Below, in pieces: positions 8,745-17,792 of a stretch of 64,000 bases of DNA. The stretch is taken from NCBI GenBank assembly GCA_964609825.1, contig CAZSSH010000009.1:248001-312000 (forward strand). The letters are read 5' to 3'. The stretch is from CAZSSH01 sp964609825 (GTDB lineage Bacteria > Verrucomicrobiota > Lentisphaeria > Victivallales > Victivallaceae). Position 1 is the stretch's first letter. Every line of letters starts with the position of its first letter. The notes beneath the pieces were generated by a model. The model was not told where the DNA came from. It did no database searches and was given only the letters and a program-made list of their open reading frames with translations. The position numbers were made by a program, and so were the translations under genes.

Positions 8745-11342
8745 TTACTTTGAAAGCATTTGCCAAGTCGCGATTTCGCCGGGGTGCAAGGTGAAATTTT
8801 CGTTGTTTTCCGCTTGCAGCTCCTCGGCAAGATTGCAGCGTCGGTAAAGATAGCGGTCATCTACAAATAATTGGCACGGCCGCTCAAAATCGGGGTTGTA
8901 CACCCGGAGAATGGCGATGTCTTGCTCCTCCGCTTTTTTCCAGGCCGAAAAGACCGCATCGCCGGAGAGCTGCAATAACGAGCTTTCTCGCGGCAGCAAC
9001 CGGCAATCGGACGGAAGCGGCCGGAAAAAGAGCTCGGTCAGCGCCGTATCCTGGACACAGGGGCGGCCGGAGGTGAATTTAAACGGATCGGCCGAGTCAA
9101 AGACGGTAACGGCGGGAGTTATGAATTTATGGAACTCATTTTCCAATCCGGCCAATGTCGCCGGGCCGGGGCGCAGCGCCGCGGTCAAGCAAATTTCGCC
9201 GATCAAATTGGCACCGGGGGCCTCCCACTCATAGGGTTCGGCCACGCCGGAGGTCTGCTGCGCAAAATCGGTATTGGTCACCCGCCCCACGCACCGGATC
9301 AACGTGAGTGCCACATAGCCGTCGGTCCGGGGCTCGTACTCATACAAACCATGATTAAAAATTGCCAGATCGCCGATTTTGACAATGCCGCTGTCGGGCA
9401 TGCCGTGGCCGTCGACGGTGGCCGCGCGCTTCTCAAAACCGAAAGGTGCCGAGGCCTCTGGAACGGCAGCGGGATCGGTCCTCACAAACAACCGCAGCCG
9501 GTGCGCGGCGGCAGCGTTGCAAACTGAGATATCCATCGACAAGTGCCGGTCAAATTTCCCCAAGCGATAGCGTACGGTAAGTTGGTTTGCGACCGCTTCC
9601 GCAGTCGGTGCCTGACGATCAAAGTCGTAATCCTTTGGCAGCATAAAATCATAGCTTACCGCGACAGAATCGGCCTCAATAGTTACCTTAATTTGGCTGA
9701 CATCCGCCAAATCGATCTCCGAATCCTGCCCGGCCGCGATAAAATTATAGGAGTGACCGCGGTCTGACTCGTTGCGAAATGAAACCAGATCGGGATAAAT
9801 TTTGCCGGTCTCCCGGTCGGTCAAAGTAAGACGTCCCGCCGCGTCAACCGCAAAGGAAATGTAATCATTTGCCATCCGGCATTGCCTTTGCCGGGTCGGC
9901 CAATTTCCCGGCTGCGGGCGGATCGTATACACGCGGTACCCCATCGGCGGCAAATCGCATGCCGCAAACCGGATATCCACCTCGCAGCAATCGGTTTTAC
10001 CGGGAAGATTGATCGCCGGATAATTGGAGAAGCCGCGTTTGGTTTGCGACAATACCTCATACTCGACCACACTGCCGTCCGGCGATACAAGTTCAAAATT
10101 GGTAATATTTTCCGCGAGCGGGAAATAGAGCTTGGCCGTCAGCTCCTCACGGGAGCGGCGGGGAAACAAGTTAAATACGCCAAGCAAATACTCTGCCGGC
10201 GCGAAGCCATTGCGGTCCAACCGCTCAAAAAATTTGCGGGTCAGACGCGACGTTAAGGCGTCGCAGACATCGCCGAGCCGCGCAAAACGGTTTAAAGCAT
10301 CATCATTGACACGCTCGGTGGAGCAGCCGCAAATGGTGTCATGCGGGTGGTTTTGCAGCAAAAGCTTCCACGCATAGCGCAAAGAAGCGGTTTCGTAAAA
10401 ACTCCAGTCGCCGGAGGCCAGCGCCAGCATGACACTCCACGGCTCCAGCTCGCGCTCCAAGTGCGCCTGCGCCGTGACATTGGCAACCTTGACCGGCACC
10501 CGGGCCGAGAGCGTACCTTGGAGCAAGACATTACAATTACCTTGGCGCATCTCCATCTCAACGGTTGACAGGCGATCGCCGGCTTCGCCGGCGACGCCGT
10601 CAATAAAGTCACGCAAGGTTGACTGCCTGAAACCGGGCAGATATTTCAGCACCTCCGGCAAATCCTCCTGTGCTTCCAAGTGGTCCACCCCATTCATCAG
10701 CAAGCGGTGTGAAGTCGAGGCCGTTTCGTCCTGTTGGGCGACGGCAAAAGCGGCGTAGTTGCGCGCTTTGTCGGGATCGGCGGGGAGCCGTTGCAAATTG
10801 TTGTACCAAGCGCTCAAATAGGAGGCGAGTACCCGCGAGCCGTCCGGGCTCTGCCAATAAAACTCGTTTTTGGCCCGGCCGTCATAACCGCGGCCAAAGA
10901 TACAGCTGTCGATGCCGAAGCCGTTCAGTATTTGCGGCAATTGCCGGATCAGCCCAAACTGGTCCGGCGCATAGCCGACGGCGCCGCAGCGGCCGAATTC
11001 GCGGGCCAGCCGCCGCCCCAACAACAAATTGCGGACGGTGGCTTCGCCGCTGGTTAAAAAGAAATCGTTTTGCACGTACCACGGCCCGACCCGCAAATTG
11101 CCGCTTTGGATGTATTTGCATAATATGGAGCGCTTCTCCGGGCGGATTTCCAGATAATCCTCCAGACACACGGTCTGCGAGTCAAGCTCAAACACATAAT
11201 CGGGGTACTTCTCAAAAATCTCCAGCAAATGATCCACGAGATCCGCCAGACGCAAGCGGAATCCCTCAAAGGGCTGATACCACTCACGGTCCCAGTGGGT
11301 ATGGGAAACAATATGCAAATGCAAGGGCGCGGTACGATTCAT
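8745..11342 (-). CDS. GH38 alpha-mannosidase
   Basis: This 865-residue cytoplasmic enzyme has no signal peptide. HLHIVSHTHWDREW near the N terminus supplies the zinc-binding His and Asp. GYAPDQFG contains the expected nucleophile (Asp127 with this start), and NHPHDTICGCS is the second zinc-site motif of family 38. Length and order match bacterial alpha-mannosidases that remove alpha-linked mannose from imported N-glycan or mannan fragments. I chose the ATG at 11342 (MNRTAPLH) because the longer frame to 11399 would overlap the GH5 coding end by 52 bases. The gene begins 5 bases after the GH5 stop. It is last in the LacI, pseudopilin, GH5, GH38 operon. Three families in this block act on mannose glycans, which supports the assignment. 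Confidence 0.95.
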   Translation of the reverse strand: MNRTAPLHLHIVSHTHWDREWYQPFEGFRLRLADLVDHLLEIFEKYPDYVFELDSQTVCLEDYLEIRPEKRSILCKYIQSGNLRVGPWYVQNDFFLTSGEATVRNLLLGRRLAREFGRCGAVGYAPDQFGLIRQLPQILNGFGIDSCIFGRGYDGRAKNEFYWQSPDGSRVLASYLSAWYNNLQRLPADPDKARNYAAFAVAQQDETASTSHRLLMNGVDHLEAQEDLPEVLKYLPGFRQSTLRDFIDGVAGEAGDRLSTVEMEMRQGNCNVLLQGTLSARVPVKVANVTAQAHLERELEPWSVMLALASGDWSFYETASLRYAWKLLLQNHPHDTICGCSTERVNDDALNRFARLGDVCDALTSRLTRKFFERLDRNGFAPAEYLLGVFNLFPRRSREELTAKLYFPLAENITNFELVSPDGSVVEYEVLSQTKRGFSNYPAINLPGKTDCCEVDIRFAACDLPPMGYRVYTIRPQPGNWPTRQRQCRMANDYISFAVDAAGRLTLTDRETGKIYPDLVSFRNESDRGHSYNFIAAGQDSEIDLADVSQIKVTIEADSVAVSYDFMLPKDYDFDRQAPTAEAVANQLTVRYRLGKFDRHLSMDISVCNAAAAHRLRLFVRTDPAAVPEASAPFGFEKRAATVDGHGMPDSGIVKIGDLAIFNHGLYEYEPRTDGYVALTLIRCVGRVTNTDFAQQTSGVAEPYEWEAPGANLIGEICLTAALRPGPATLAGLENEFHKFITPAVTVFDSADPFKFTSGRPCVQDTALTELFFRPLPSDCRLLPRESSLLQLSGDAVFSAWKKAEEQDIAILRVYNPDFERPCQLFVDDRYLYRRCNLAEELQAENNENFTLHPGEIATWQMLSK

Positions 11343-11347
11343 CTTAT

Positions 11348-13118
11348 TTATTTCGCTTTCGGGAATGGCGAAGCCATGATTTTTGCGGCCGGGATCCACA
11401 TATCGCTGTAACTGCAGGAGTCATAGCTCGGCGGATTGATCCCGACATTGTCAACATTGTTATAAGGAGCACGGGGGTTATCCTTAAGGGGATGCAGCGC
11501 CCAGATCATCCAGCCGACATCCTCTTTGGCGCAGAGCGTCAGCATCCCGCCGATAAAGGTGCGGCAAACGGTTTCCCCTTTATTCCAATGAGTGGCGCCG
11601 AACTCGGTGCACAACACCGGAACATTGTATTTGTCGCGAAAGGCGGTGATGGATTTGGCCACATCCCACGGGTGATTGTCCTCAGGGTAATCGTGGAAAG
11701 CAAAGACGACATTGTTGTACGGTGCATCCACGGTGGCGGCGGTCGCCCCCCCAGGTTTTGTCCATTGCCCGCGCATGCGACCAGTCGCAGTTGCCGACAA
11801 TGATGATATGGCGCTGATCAACCTTGCGGATCGCCTTTAAGCAGCGGGTGTACCACTCGCAAGTGAGCTCGGGGCTGATGTCATGCGGCTCATTGAGCAA
11901 CTCATACCCGAGGACGGTCGGATCGTCTTTAAAGTACTCGGCGACTTTGACCCAACGCGCAATCCACTCATTGACCCCCTCTTCGCTCCAGCGGGCGGCC
12001 TGCTGCTTTTCGCGGGCCTTGGATTCATCGACGGCGGAGGTAAAATAACCGTGGTCATCGAGAATCACATAAAGATTGTTGCGCTTGGCCGCCTGGACCG
12101 CCGGGACAATAAAGTCGCGGATGTGCTCGTCGATATTCAGCGGCTCGGTATCGCGGTTGTTGAAAAAACGGGTGTAAAACGGCAAGCGCACGGTATTAAG
12201 ATTGCGCTCCTTGCAATACTTCATGACTTGCTCGTCCTGCGCCGGGATAATGACATCGCGGGCGTAACCGATGCCGACCGGGACAAAGGGCTGCTCGCCG
12301 CCCGCCGCGTCCGGCGACGTGACAATTTGTTTGCCTTTGACCTTGAGCCAAATGTGCGAGTCGGCGACAAAGTAGCCAAAGACCGGCAGCTCCAAAGAGA
12401 CATCAGCGGCATTTTTACCGCCGTTGACGGCGGCCGAGACGCTGTTCCAGTACCAGATATTGACCGGCGGGCGCGGCCACTTTAGCTCATAAACGCCCTT
12501 GTCATCGCTGCGGACGGTACGGGTGGCAATTTCGCCGCGTGAATTTTTAAGTGCAATCACCACTTCCGAATTCGGCTCGGCGGTGACGCCCCGCAACGAG
12601 AGCTCTTTTTGCACCTTGGTGATATCTCCCGTTTGCTCCAATGTGACTTTGGCGGGTTGCTCAATCGCCATTTTGCGGATCAATATCTCCGGCTGCTCCG
12701 GAAAAAACTCCAAAGAGAGCGACTCCAGCTGCCGGTCCGGCGCATGCGGGAGCCGCACGGCGACGGTTTGAAACTCGGCACTTCCTTTGATCTGGGTATC
12801 GGGAACTCCAAGCATGGTCTTGTCGGTCTTGCGCCAACGGGTGCGCAACGTAATATCCTGCGGGACTTTAAGCTCCAGCACCAAAGTGTCAAACGTGGCA
12901 AAATTGCTGTCCAACGCCGGATTAAAGCGCAGCATCCCACGCATAAATTGCTGAATCCCCGGCTTCTCCCGGGAAATTACGAGATGATCGTCTTGCGCTT
13001 TAAAGGTGCAACCGTCGCCGCCGGCAATGCTGATCTTGCCTTTTTCCGGCATCAGCGACGCCGCCGAGAGTGATAACATGCCCAACATTGCCAATCCCAC
13101 TGATAACATTGATTTCAT
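11348..13118 (-). CDS. Secreted GH5-family glycosidase, frameshifted in a G7 run
   Basis: The gene reads in two frames. The first covers 13118 to about 11750: signal peptide, an N-terminal beta-rich domain (residues 25-240) and the front of a TIM barrel, including YELLNEPHD with the acid/base Glu410. The second runs to the TAA at 11348 and contains AFHDYPEDNHPW and VLCTEFGATHW, with the nucleophile (Glu505 after correction). The frames meet at seven G residues on the coding strand (11746-11752); removing one G restores a continuous protein of about 590 residues. All GH5 motifs are intact, so this is a recent mutation, a phase-variable tract or a sequencing error. Likely substrates are beta-mannans or beta-glucans; the GH38 and GH130 neighbours favour mannose-containing glycans. 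Confidence 0.85.
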
Positions 13119-13160
13119 AAATCTGTAATTCCTTTTTTATTTTTACAAATGACCGAAGTT

Positions 13161-13904
13161 TTAATGTGCCTTAAAATACCAGTCGGCAACCGTGCCTCTG
13201 CCGTTTTGCATCTCGACTTGCGACCGCCACCCGGCATGACCGTCTGTCCACAGATAATTGCCGCCTTTGCTGTGCCGATTGGCGATACGCGACGGTGTCG
13301 CGGCATCCTGCCGGGCAATCGTCAGATAATTATCATTGTAACTGACAACATGGACCGTGCCGTCCGGCACATCGCCGAGAAGAGCGGTCATCGCCGGCTG
13401 GCGCTTGAAATAAGTGATCTTTTGAGCCCGGTCGCTGCCGGTGCCGGTCAAGGTGGGATTATAACTGAGCCAGCGATTCCAGCCAAGGCCGCTGTACAGT
13501 CCCGGAGACGAGGTTTGCCAGCCGATCTTGGCATCCGGCACTCCGGTCCAATTAGGGCAGCCGAAAACGCTCATCTGACCGAAGCCCTTGTTGTCCGTTG
13601 TCATATCGGCCCAGAGTTTTGACTGAAACCGACCGGAATAAGGTGCAAGCTGAAGTTTCCAGTAACCCGGGGTGCCGCCGCTCATCGTGGCGGTGGGCAA
13701 CCAGCTGCTGTAATCGGCGGTATACATAAGCAACGCGGCCCCGAGTTGCTTATGATTGCCGAGACACCGAGTGGCGTTGGCTTTGCTCCGTGCCTGATTC
13801 AAGGCGGGAAGCAGCATCGAGGCCAAAATGGCGATGATCGCAATCACAACCAATAACTCGATCAAAGTAAATGTCATGCGGTGCCAAGATGGAGAGCGTT
13901 TCAT
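13161..13904 (-). CDS. Pseudopilin with H-X9-DG tail, GH5 cassette
   Basis: This 247-residue protein has a ten-residue leader (ending HRM, then T), then FTLIELLVV and the long hydrophobic helix. The tail NRHSKGGNYLWTDGH fits H-X9-DG. The residue before the Phe is Thr. Between helix and tail are Trp- and Gly-rich stretches (GYWKLQLAPYSG) unlike those of the other copies, as expected if this part faces a different partner. It lies 28 bases after the LacI regulator stop and 42 bases before the secreted GH5, so it is cotranscribed with both. Confidence 0.92.
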   Translation of the reverse strand: MKRSPSWHRMTFTLIELLVVIAIIAILASMLLPALNQARSKANATRCLGNHKQLGAALLMYTADYSSWLPTATMSGGTPGYWKLQLAPYSGRFQSKLWADMTTDNKGFGQMSVFGCPNWTGVPDAKIGWQTSSPGLYSGLGWNRWLSYNPTLTGTGSDRAQKITYFKRQPAMTALLGDVPDGTVHVVSYNDNYLTIARQDAATPSRIANRHSKGGNYLWTDGHAGWRSQVEMQNGRGTVADWYFKAH

Positions 13905-13932
13905 CAGGATACTCCTTTATTTTTGGGTTTGA

Positions 13933-14988
13933 TCAGTGACTGTTTCTTAAAACCAATTGATTGTCGAAAATATGACATTGCGCCTTGTCATGTTTTTCGG
14001 TTGACCAGATTAAATCGAGCGTTCGCCCGCACATTGCCTCAATGGGGTGCTCAAAGGTGGTTAACGGCACTGGCAGCCATTTGGAGTAACGCGAGCCACT
14101 GAAGCCGATGACCGCAATATCCTGCGGGATTTTTAATCCGGCTTGCAGCAAATGCCCCATGACTTGAGCCGCCAATAAATCGTTGCGGAGAAAGGCGGCT
14201 TTGACGCCGTGCTCCCGGTGGAGGCGGATGAGATTTTGTGCGATGACTTGGGGCAAATCCGCCGGATCGACTTCTTCCTCGGGGTAGATCCCGCTCACTT
14301 CCAGCGAAGCATGGCTGAATGTATCAAACAGCTGCTGGTTGCCCTTTAAGGGAATATTGGAGTCATAATACACATCGTTGATCGCCACTTTAGTATGACC
14401 GGCGCCGGCCAAAAGCTCGGCTGCCTGACGATAGGATTTCTCGCTGTCAAAGCCGACCAGCTCAACGTTGTGCTCCAAATATTTCGCCGTCAACTCCTGA
14501 AAAAAAAAGTCGTACTTGTAAATCACCACTTTTTCGAGCCGGCTGAAAAGCGGAAACAACAACTCGGCGTTGATAAACTCCTCCAGCGACGGATTGGCGT
14601 GGATCCAAATCAATTTACGCACCCCCTTGGAGATAAATTCGCGCACCCCCTGATGGAGCTGCGACGACTCCACTCCGTTGATCTCGGCAAAGCCGCAGCG
14701 CTGCCGGATGGCGGCGGTCAAAATCCCCAACGACGCGGTCATATACTCCAGCTCAAGATACTTGCCGCAGTAGAGGATGCCCACCATATCATCGGAGGTG
14801 CCGTTTTTGAGCTGAAGTGCCGACTTGGAGCGGACGTACCCGGCGCGGTCGAGGTACTCACGCACCCGTTTCTCCGTCGCCTGTGAGATGCGCAAATCCG
14901 AAGCACGGTTATTGAGCACGGCGGAAATCACCCGGCGACTCAAGTTCAACTCGTTCGCCATTTGCTCCATATTCAGGAAATTGCTCAT
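13933..14988 (-). CDS. LacI-family regulator of the mannose-glycan operon
   Basis: This 351-residue protein has an N-terminal LacI helix-turn-helix (MEQMANELNLSRRVISAVL, then a hinge around YVRSKSALQLKNG) and a type I periplasmic-binding-like domain. The latter has FLRNDLLAAQVMGHLL and QDIAVIGFSGS motifs. Its promoter (15044-15072) has consensus hexamers. An imperfect CG-centred palindrome of LacI style lies just downstream of the -10, so it very probably represses itself and the pseudopilin, GH5 and GH38 genes behind it. The inducer should be a mannose-containing saccharide, by inference from the enzymes. Confidence 0.94.
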   Translation of the reverse strand: MSNFLNMEQMANELNLSRRVISAVLNNRASDLRISQATEKRVREYLDRAGYVRSKSALQLKNGTSDDMVGILYCGKYLELEYMTASLGILTAAIRQRCGFAEINGVESSQLHQGVREFISKGVRKLIWIHANPSLEEFINAELLFPLFSRLEKVVIYKYDFFFQELTAKYLEHNVELVGFDSEKSYRQAAELLAGAGHTKVAINDVYYDSNIPLKGNQQLFDTFSHASLEVSGIYPEEEVDPADLPQVIAQNLIRLHREHGVKAAFLRNDLLAAQVMGHLLQAGLKIPQDIAVIGFSGSRYSKWLPVPLTTFEHPIEAMCGRTLDLIWSTEKHDKAQCHIFDNQLVLRNSH

Positions 14989-15018
14989 ACCAAGTACTCC
15001 GGATTTGCTTTCTTGTTT

Positions 15019-15036
15019 GCTTCACTCGTGAGAAGC
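15019..15036 (-). promoter_or_regulatory. LacI-type operator candidate
   Basis: GCTTCACTCGTGAGAAGC is an 18-base imperfect palindrome (14 of 18 positions symmetric) with a central CG, the hallmark of LacI-family operators. It lies immediately after the -10 of the regulator promoter. A second perfect 8-base palindrome, AAGCGCTT, abuts the -35 near 15071-15078 and may be another half of the site. Confidence 0.55.
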
Positions 15037-15043
15037 TGTTATA

Positions 15044-15072
15044 ATTATACCCTATTTTGATTCAAATGTCAA
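15044..15072 (-). promoter_or_regulatory. Consensus sigma-70 promoter of the LacI-pseudopilin-GH5-GH38 operon
   Basis: On the minus strand TTGACA (15067-15072) and TATAAT (15044-15049) match the consensus at all twelve bases with a 17-base spacer. It lies 56 bases upstream of the regulator start. A promoter this strong needs repression, which fits the overlapping operator-like palindromes. Confidence 0.85.
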
Positions 15073-15129
15073 GCGCTTCCAAAAACTTTTTTGCATTTTT
15101 TTGAAACTGCCGCATTTTGACTTGTCAAC

Positions 15130-16062
15130 TCACCCTTGTTTGACAAAATCAAGCAGCTCCGACAACTTGGCGGTGGCCAACCCGATGACATGATCGCCGC
15201 CGCCGTAATAAACATAAACCGTGTCACCCACCAAAAGATTGGCGCTGCTGAACACCACGTTGGGCACATCCCCGCGCAGCTCCCAGCGTTCGCGCGGCTC
15301 AAGGATAAAGGATTTGGGGCGGGCAATGATTTTGGAGGGATCGTCTTTGTCGAGCAGCATCACGCCCAGCCGGTAAACGTGATTAACATCGGCGCCGTGA
15401 TAAAAAGCGAGCCAGCCCTCAGGGGTCTCAATCGGGACGCCATTCATGCCGATGTATTTCCCCTCCCAGGCAACTTCCGGGCGGGCGCCGCACAACTCTC
15501 TCATCTCCGACTCCGGCCAATCCTTGAGATCTTTGGAGAAAGCCAGCCAGATATTGGGGCGGCGGCGGTGAAACGAGCAAAAACGGCCGTTGAATTTGCG
15601 GGGAAAGAGCATGTGGTCTTTGTTGTCCTCCCCCTCAACCATCGGCCCAATGACCTCCCAGGTGAGCAAGTTGCTGCTTTTGGCAAACATGGGATAAATA
15701 CTGCCGCAATAGTTGACCCCCTTGCCGCTGTAATAAGTGTTGCCGCAATAAGCCATGTAGTAAGTCCCGTCGATCAAGGTAACCCGCGGATCCTCGACGC
15801 CTTTGGCATCGTATTGGCACGAGGGTTTCAAAACCGGCTCGCGCAACCGGTTCCACGTGATTCCGTCGGTACTGACCGCATAGCCGATGCGGCTCACCCA
15901 GTCTTTGCCCTCGGCCCGGTAGTGCATGTGAAAGGTGCCATCCACATAAATCACCGAGGGGTTAAACACATTTTCACACTCCCACACACTCTCCGGCAAG
16001 GGCAGCATAATTGGCTCATGGGAATAACGCTTGAGTTCAAAATGATTGGCGGCACACATCAT
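15130..16062 (-). CDS. GH130 mannoside phosphorylase/hydrolase-type enzyme
   Basis: This 310-residue cytoplasmic protein has a five-bladed propeller pattern. FNPSVIYVDGTFHMHYRAEG opens blade one. GVEDPRVTLIDGTYYMAYCG carries the conserved Asp of the family motif. Later blades have GWLAFYHGADVNHVYRLGVML and LLVGDTVYVYYGGGDHVIGLA, both typical of family 130. These enzymes split beta-1,4-mannosides such as Man-GlcNAc or mannobiose by phosphorolysis; a minority hydrolyse. AGGAG lies six bases before the first of two ATG codons. The gene has its own promoter (16106-16134) and is followed by the LacI-led operon. Gut bacteria often use GH130 with GH38 on N-glycan cores, which I infer here. Confidence 0.92.
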   Translation of the reverse strand: MMCAANHFELKRYSHEPIMLPLPESVWECENVFNPSVIYVDGTFHMHYRAEGKDWVSRIGYAVSTDGITWNRLREPVLKPSCQYDAKGVEDPRVTLIDGTYYMAYCGNTYYSGKGVNYCGSIYPMFAKSSNLLTWEVIGPMVEGEDNKDHMLFPRKFNGRFCSFHRRRPNIWLAFSKDLKDWPESEMRELCGARPEVAWEGKYIGMNGVPIETPEGWLAFYHGADVNHVYRLGVMLLDKDDPSKIIARPKSFILEPRERWELRGDVPNVVFSSANLLVGDTVYVYYGGGDHVIGLATAKLSELLDFVKQG

Positions 16063-16105
16063 AACATCTCCTTATGGTTGATTGTCGAGTTTTTCATCTG
16101 ACAAT

Positions 16106-16134
16106 AATCTAAGGGATTTTATGATTGATTTCAA
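16106..16134 (-). promoter_or_regulatory. Promoter of the GH130 gene
   Basis: Minus-strand TTGAAA (16129-16134) and TAGATT (16106-16111) with a 17-base spacer lie 44 bases upstream of the start. Both hexamers are imperfect, suiting an activator-dependent promoter. Confidence 0.6.
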
Positions 16135-16138
16135 GCAC

Positions 16139-16172
16139 TTTTTGCACCGATCATTAACGCCTGATGCAAAAA
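16139..16172. repeat. Inverted repeat upstream of the GH130 promoter, candidate activator site
   Basis: TTTTTGCA (16139-16146) and TGCAAAAA (16165-16172) are exact inverted copies 18 bases apart. They sit directly upstream of the GH130 -35, where a XylR-like AraC activator would bind. There is no T-run after it, so a terminator is less likely. Confidence 0.4.
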
Positions 16173-16194
16173 ACATAACAAATGCGGCAATGTC

Positions 16195-17373
16195 TTATTT
16201 GTCAACCTTGGAGTTGGCTTTGCGAAAATCGGACGGGGTTTGCCGCAAGTGATCGCGAAATACCCGGGCGAGATGCTCGGCATGCTTCAACCCGGAGAGC
16301 GAGGCGATTTCATCCATGGTTTGATTGGTTTCGACCAGCAAACGCTTGGCTTCATTGATCCGGCATTTGAGAATCTCGCCGGCAATGGAGCGGTGCAAGT
16401 ATTTTTGAAACAAATAAAACAAGCCGCGGCGGCTCAGCCCGACAGCGCGGGCGACGGTATCGGAGGTAATGTCTTGAGGATAATTTTTCCAGATAAACCG
16501 GAGGGCCTGAGCGGCTTTGGCGTTTTCGACGGCCAAAATGTCGCTGCTTGCGCGGATGACGATCTCTTTGGGCGGTATTTTGAGTGGTGTCAATGGCACC
16601 GGTTCCCCTGCCATCAAAGCCTGAAGCATTTTGGCCGCCTGAAACCCCAACAGCTCACGGTTGTTATCGATGCTGGAAAGTGGCATCACCCCCAACTCGC
16701 TGGTGATTAAATCATTATCGACGCCGACGGCGGCAAGCTGGTCAGGCAAAAGTATGCCCGCCTCCTCGCACGCCATCAAGAGCTCCTGAGAGTTGGCGTC
16801 GCACTGGGTCATGGCGGCAACCGGAAATTTCAGCTTGGACAATTGCTGTTTGAGCCAGCCGATGCGGTCCTCCCGGTTGGTATAATCGATGCCGGAGGCG
16901 GCAAGGTCAAAGGTGACAAGCTCAAAACCATGACGGTTGATCCGATTTTCAAAGCCGCGTTTGCGCTCAAGCTCGACCTCGGCATCACTCATCTGATAAT
17001 AAATAAATCGTTCAAACCCCCGCTCCCAAAAATGTTTGGCGGCCAATTCGCCGATGGCGAAATTATCGTAAATCACCCGGTGCACCGCCAGCTCCCGGTG
17101 CTCATCGACCAAATCCACCACCGGAATTTCGGCCGCCCGGACAAACTCAAGCATAAAAAGTGGCGTCTGCGGGGTCAAAAGACAAATAATCCCGTCATAT
17201 TTTTGCGGCGACAACCCTTGCGGCACGGCGGATATTTTGTCGATCCGCCAATGGTGCTCACGGGCAAAACGGGCAATACCGACATTGATCCAATAGTCAT
17301 AATACCCCAGCGCCAGAGCGACATGCTTATACGCTTTGTGTTCAGAAAAAATCAAAATTTCCGGTTGCATCAT
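16195..17373 (-). CDS. XylR-like AraC-family regulator with LacI-type sensor
   Basis: In this 392-residue protein, residues 1-285 form a LacI/periplasmic-binding-like sugar sensor (FSEHKAYKHVALALGYYDYW, then PVAAMTQCDANSQELL, then AAVGVDNDLITSEL). The last 100 residues are an AraC double helix-turn-helix (TSDTVARAVGLSRRGLFYLF and AEHLARVFRDHLRQTPSDFR). This order is that of the xylose activator XylR. Start codons are a double ATG preceded by AAAGG. The gene lies 132 bases upstream of GH130 and reads toward it. It is probably the activator of GH130 and possibly of the mannose-glycan operon beyond. Confidence 0.93.
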   Translation of the reverse strand: MMQPEILIFSEHKAYKHVALALGYYDYWINVGIARFAREHHWRIDKISAVPQGLSPQKYDGIICLLTPQTPLFMLEFVRAAEIPVVDLVDEHRELAVHRVIYDNFAIGELAAKHFWERGFERFIYYQMSDAEVELERKRGFENRINRHGFELVTFDLAASGIDYTNREDRIGWLKQQLSKLKFPVAAMTQCDANSQELLMACEEAGILLPDQLAAVGVDNDLITSELGVMPLSSIDNNRELLGFQAAKMLQALMAGEPVPLTPLKIPPKEIVIRASSDILAVENAKAAQALRFIWKNYPQDITSDTVARAVGLSRRGLFYLFQKYLHRSIAGEILKCRINEAKRLLVETNQTMDEIASLSGLKHAEHLARVFRDHLRQTPSDFRKANSKVDK

Positions 17374-17420
17374 TACCTTTTTTGCCGCAATTGTTATGAT
17401 ATCGCTTGCATTTCTTGATT

Positions 17421-17449
17421 ATTATAGCACAACAAGGCAATTTTTGCAA
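17421..17449 (-). promoter_or_regulatory. Promoter of the XylR-like regulator
   Basis: Minus-strand TTGCAA (17444-17449) and a perfect TATAAT (17421-17426) with a 17-base spacer lie 47 bases before the start codon. Confidence 0.75.
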
Positions 17450-17499
17450 CCCGGGAATTTCGCTTGCTCTCAACATCGCCGGAGTATTACGGCTTGCGG

Positions 17500-17777
17500 T
17501 TATCGGGCTTGGGCGGCGGATTGGTCCGCAAGATCGTACACGCGGACATGATCCACAATAAACTCATCCGGCAACTTGACCCGGGCCTCGTAGTAGCCGA
17601 AAGAGTGCGCAAACTTCCCTTTGGTGCGCACGCAGCCGTCGATGATCTTGTCGCCTTCGCGTGAGGTTTGGATGATCAGATGCCCCTGACCGTCGAGTGA
17701 CACCGCCTTTTTCATCCATCAGCCGTCGTGGCGCGGCCCGTCCGGCGGCGTCTCCCACTGCACCTTTGGAGCGCACC
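17500..17777 (-). pseudogene. GH16 glycosidase remnant with internal deletion and a nonsense codon
   Basis: Minus-strand frames read KVQWETPPDGPRHDG, then an in-frame TGA (17719-17721) where family members usually have Trp, then WMKKAVSLDGQGHLII and FAHSFGYYEARVKLP. These are front-half segments of GH16 laminarinase-like enzymes. After LP the sequence jumps directly to DEFIVDHVRVYDL, normally the extreme C-terminal strand. The whole catalytic centre (the E-x-D-x-x-E region) is therefore missing, with a deletion point near 17568. There is no signal peptide or start. The remnant ends against the truncated plus-strand gene that follows. It is clearly non-functional. Confidence 0.85.
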
Positions 17778-17792
17778 GCCGGTCGGCAGGAT

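Noticed and set aside
11746..11752. Programmed ribosomal frameshift in the GH5 gene
   Set aside because: No downstream stem or stimulatory site is evident, and GH5 enzymes are not known to need frameshifting; indel or phase variation is simpler.
10670..11803. 377-codon plus-strand frame
   Set aside because: It lies antisense across the GH38 and GH5 genes; the composition is Arg/Ser-rich and matches no family.
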